This document shows, one piece after another, positions 63,301 through 64,000 of a stretch of 64,000 nucleotides of DNA. The notes beneath the pieces are model-generated. The model ran no database searches. It worked only from the letters and a program-made list of their open reading frames with translations, and was not told the DNA's origin. Source of the DNA: OLB4 sp002050165 (GTDB taxonomy: Bacteria > Bacteroidota > Ignavibacteria > Tepidaquicellales > Tepidaquicellaceae); the NCBI GenBank assembly GCA_030263475.1, contig SZPC01000005.1, positions 114,302 to 178,301 of the forward strand, read 5' to 3'. Numbering within the stretch: position 1 is the stretch's first letter; each line of letters begins with the position of its first letter. The position numbers and the translations under genes were made by a program.

Positions 63301-63558
63301 ATACTACCGATTGGATTTCAAAATATTGAAGGAGTAATTTTCGTTGATGCAGGTACTGCGTGGAGAAACGATAAAGACCTGAAATTATTTACAAGAGAAA
63401 ACGGGGTTTTTCAATCAAGGGATCTACTTACCGGTATGGGAGTAGGATCGAGGATAAATTTCCTCGGATTTCCGATAATGTTCGATGTCGCATGGGCGTA
63501 TAATTTTAACAGCTTCTCAAAACCAAAGTATTACATCTCGTTTGGGTATGATTGGTAA
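60373..63558 (+). CDS. Metallopeptidase - PD40 propeller - Omp85-like barrel fusion
   Basis: 1061 residues. Signal peptide to about residue 29 (QAMAQ). Residues 40-275: gluzincin peptidase of the MA type with HELLH (His141, Glu142, His145) and the third-ligand motif WFNEGMAEY (Glu175). Residues about 305-590: six PD40/TolB-like blades, each with a phrase of the form SPDGKYFLFIS, WAPDGRRAAIS, WSPAGNELAFVG, WSPDGEYVYFTS. Residues about 590-690: a Ser/Asp/Lys-rich linker. Residues about 700-1061: a beta-barrel with PLRGYNYDR near 945, the counterpart of the conserved VRGY/F loop of Omp85 (BamA/TamA) proteins, then FVDAGTAW and a closing strand ending in Trp. So a protease is tethered to an outer-membrane barrel. 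Its substrate is unknown. Confidence 0.88.
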   Translation: MKFHKKYLLLFAFIITAFTILSSNQAMAQFGKNKVQYKQFKWKFIQSKHFDIYFYQGGEYLADYTAKVAEQSLDSMSKNLNGKISNRIPIIVFESHNDFQQNNVIDVFLPEGVGGVTELFKNRILVPFEGDYEKFKHVIHHELLHAYMNDVFYGGSIQNIISRNITLVFPLWFNEGMAEYVSLSGMNKENDMFMRDAVINDYVPQIEYVGGYLAYRAGQSFFSFLADYYGKEKIGKLFNEIKSSGDMHRGFKNTFGIELEKLNEKWHKYLNQTYWSDSKLRTEVTDFSKQLTDITKDGGFYNIAPEISPDGKYFLFISNRNDLFDVFLARTEDGKVIETIIEGQTTPDFEELQVLTPGLSWAPDGRRAAISVKAGSEDAIFIFNVKSGDRQKLPVHMGNISYVSWSPAGNELAFVGTNNKQSDIYLYEISTGTLQNLTDDIFSDSEPTWSPDGEYVYFTSDRGSFTENSMIPADFNMFDYDNKQKDIYSVNTDTKELKRITNIPFSNQSYAKLSQDGNKLLFISDVNGISNLYLMDKTDTGFGNMRAITNSQSPVDQLSISKDGKKLLMVSLNKGGYDIFMMEGPFDRQLDIDTLPLTQFVQTQRLNRELADSVGNKKATNDSFDSGDTFTSADTTKDSNLTVYGDKVEINFSSSYKDSSYKSATSYADSIYKNNPNFRLSGNVNPDGSFVINDYKVKFSPDFVYGNANYSSFYGVQGLASISLSDMLGNHRIAIITSMVIDLKNSDYAVGYYYLPGRIDYGAELFHTARFLLYNRFDGRGEQLYRYRNFGATLNASYPFNRFKRIDGGISVQNVSQENLDNSQEPIIKKTFIVPSLSFVHDNTIFGSTKPIKGTRYNITALASPKLGNDGIGFTSLIGDYRTYFKLADGYNFALRLSGGASWGPNPQRFYLGGTQNWLNREFENENIPIGNIEEYSFSYPGLPLRGYNYDRISGSKYALLNAEFRLPIIQYLILGILPIGFQNIEGVIFVDAGTAWRNDKDLKLFTRENGVFQSRDLLTGMGVGSRINFLGFPIMFDVAWAYNFNSFSKPKYYISFGYDW

Positions 63559-64000
63559 GGTTATTTGACTGGAGTCATTTTTCGTTGGTTCTTTAAGCAT
63601 GTGATTATTTGCCCTGTCAAACCATAAATGTGACTGCAATAGTATATATACCGGAACATCTGCATTCTGGCTTATATAGCTGGCAAGCTCCATCTCATTC
63701 TTAAACCTGTGGTCAAGATGGTCATTGAGCTTTTCTTCATAATCTTCGGGAGGGTTATATCTGCAAGTATTCCTGCTACCGTATCAAACGATGACGGTGG
63801 TGTGCCGCTCCAGAGCGTATGAGGGAGATACTGCCGTTGCCAGGGTTCACCTGTCTTCTGGCTTAATAAGTATTCGAAAGGATAAAAATTAGGAGTATAG
63901 CTCCTCATACCGGCATAGTCATACAAATAATATATTAGAAGATCATCAGTAAATGCTGCATCTGATACATCAAACTCATAAGGATTTCTTGATTCACCGG
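63517..64000 (-). pseudogene. Partial gene of unknown family with a frameshift
   Basis: From the right edge one minus-strand frame gives plausible protein (NPYEFDVSDAAFTDDL, YPFEYLLSQKTGEPWQ) until about 63760, then becomes implausible and stops at 63672. A second frame takes over at the same place with RYNPPEDYEEKLND, ELASYISQNADVPVYILLQ and LWFDRANNHMLKE and stays open to 63517, inside the end of the barrel gene. One extra T within GATATAAC near 63758 would join them. I do not recognise the family. A sequencing error is possible. Confidence 0.5.

Noticed and set aside
63740..63780. Selenocysteine or programmed frameshift at the edge gene
   Set aside because: No in-frame TGA with a stem-loop and no slippery heptamer; a simple one-base change explains it.

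Overview
The window reads as an AT-rich chromosome segment from a member of the Bacteroidota/Chlorobi/Ignavibacteria side of the FCB group; Ignavibacteria or a close neighbour is my best inference. The evidence is the combination of a PorV/PorQ-family outer-membrane protein, surface proteins with type IX secretion (T9SS) C-terminal sorting domains, a TonB-dependent receptor with an N-terminal carboxypeptidase-regulatory-like domain, a GWxTD-domain protein, an EF-P with a PGN instead of PGK loop, and many genes with weak or no Shine-Dalgarno sequence. No phage, insertion sequence or CRISPR array was seen, and no gap between features exceeds about 240 bases.

Layout. 1-11.5 kb, minus strand: start of glmS (cut by the edge), tRNA-Leu, a small lipoprotein, birA, a subtilisin-like protease, a beta-barrel protein, ppiD, then galE-purD-glycosyltransferase and an M24 aminopeptidase. 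11.7-16.4 kb, plus strand: secD, secF, a STAS protein and purA. 16.4-18.3 kb, minus strand: a DoxX protein, tRNA-Cys, tRNA-Gly and gap. 18.5-26.1 kb, plus strand: efp, accB, accC, a small membrane protein, a FabL-like enoyl-ACP reductase, a 1132-residue tubulin/FtsZ-like protein ending in a SHOCT-like segment, and an FmdB zinc ribbon. 26-30.6 kb, minus strand: a tight run GWxTD protein, YbbR protein, CPBP protein, pdxJ, lptB. 30.7-40.1 kb, minus strand: a surface-export block of sorting-domain protein, TonB receptor, large secreted protein and PorV-like protein. 40.2-41.8 kb: a D-2-hydroxyacid dehydrogenase and engB.

41.9-55.2 kb, minus strand, is the main ribosomal-protein operon from rplB to rplQ. 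It lacks rpsJ-rplC-rplD-rplW upstream of rplB and adk/map after secY. It contains two guests: a tRNA-Gln between rplR and rpsE, and an outer-membrane beta-barrel gene between rpmD and rplO. Upstream of it lies a four-gene run of three M16 peptidases (two with the zinc motif, one without) and a MoxR AAA ATPase. Divergent to that is a 1061-residue protein joining a gluzincin metallopeptidase, a PD40 propeller and an Omp85-like barrel. The right edge holds the end of a broken, unrecognised minus-strand gene.

The genes fit a Gram-negative cell: envelope biogenesis (lptB, ppiD, secDF, secY, T9SS parts), fatty-acid initiation (birA, accB, accC, reductase) and translation (ribosomal operon, efp, engB, tRNAs). 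Six intergenic sites share one promoter layout: TTGA-type -35, exactly 17 bases, then a TAWWTT-type -10. The items most worth following are the protease-propeller-barrel fusion, the tubulin-like protein, the M16 trio with MoxR, and the barrel gene inside the ribosomal operon.
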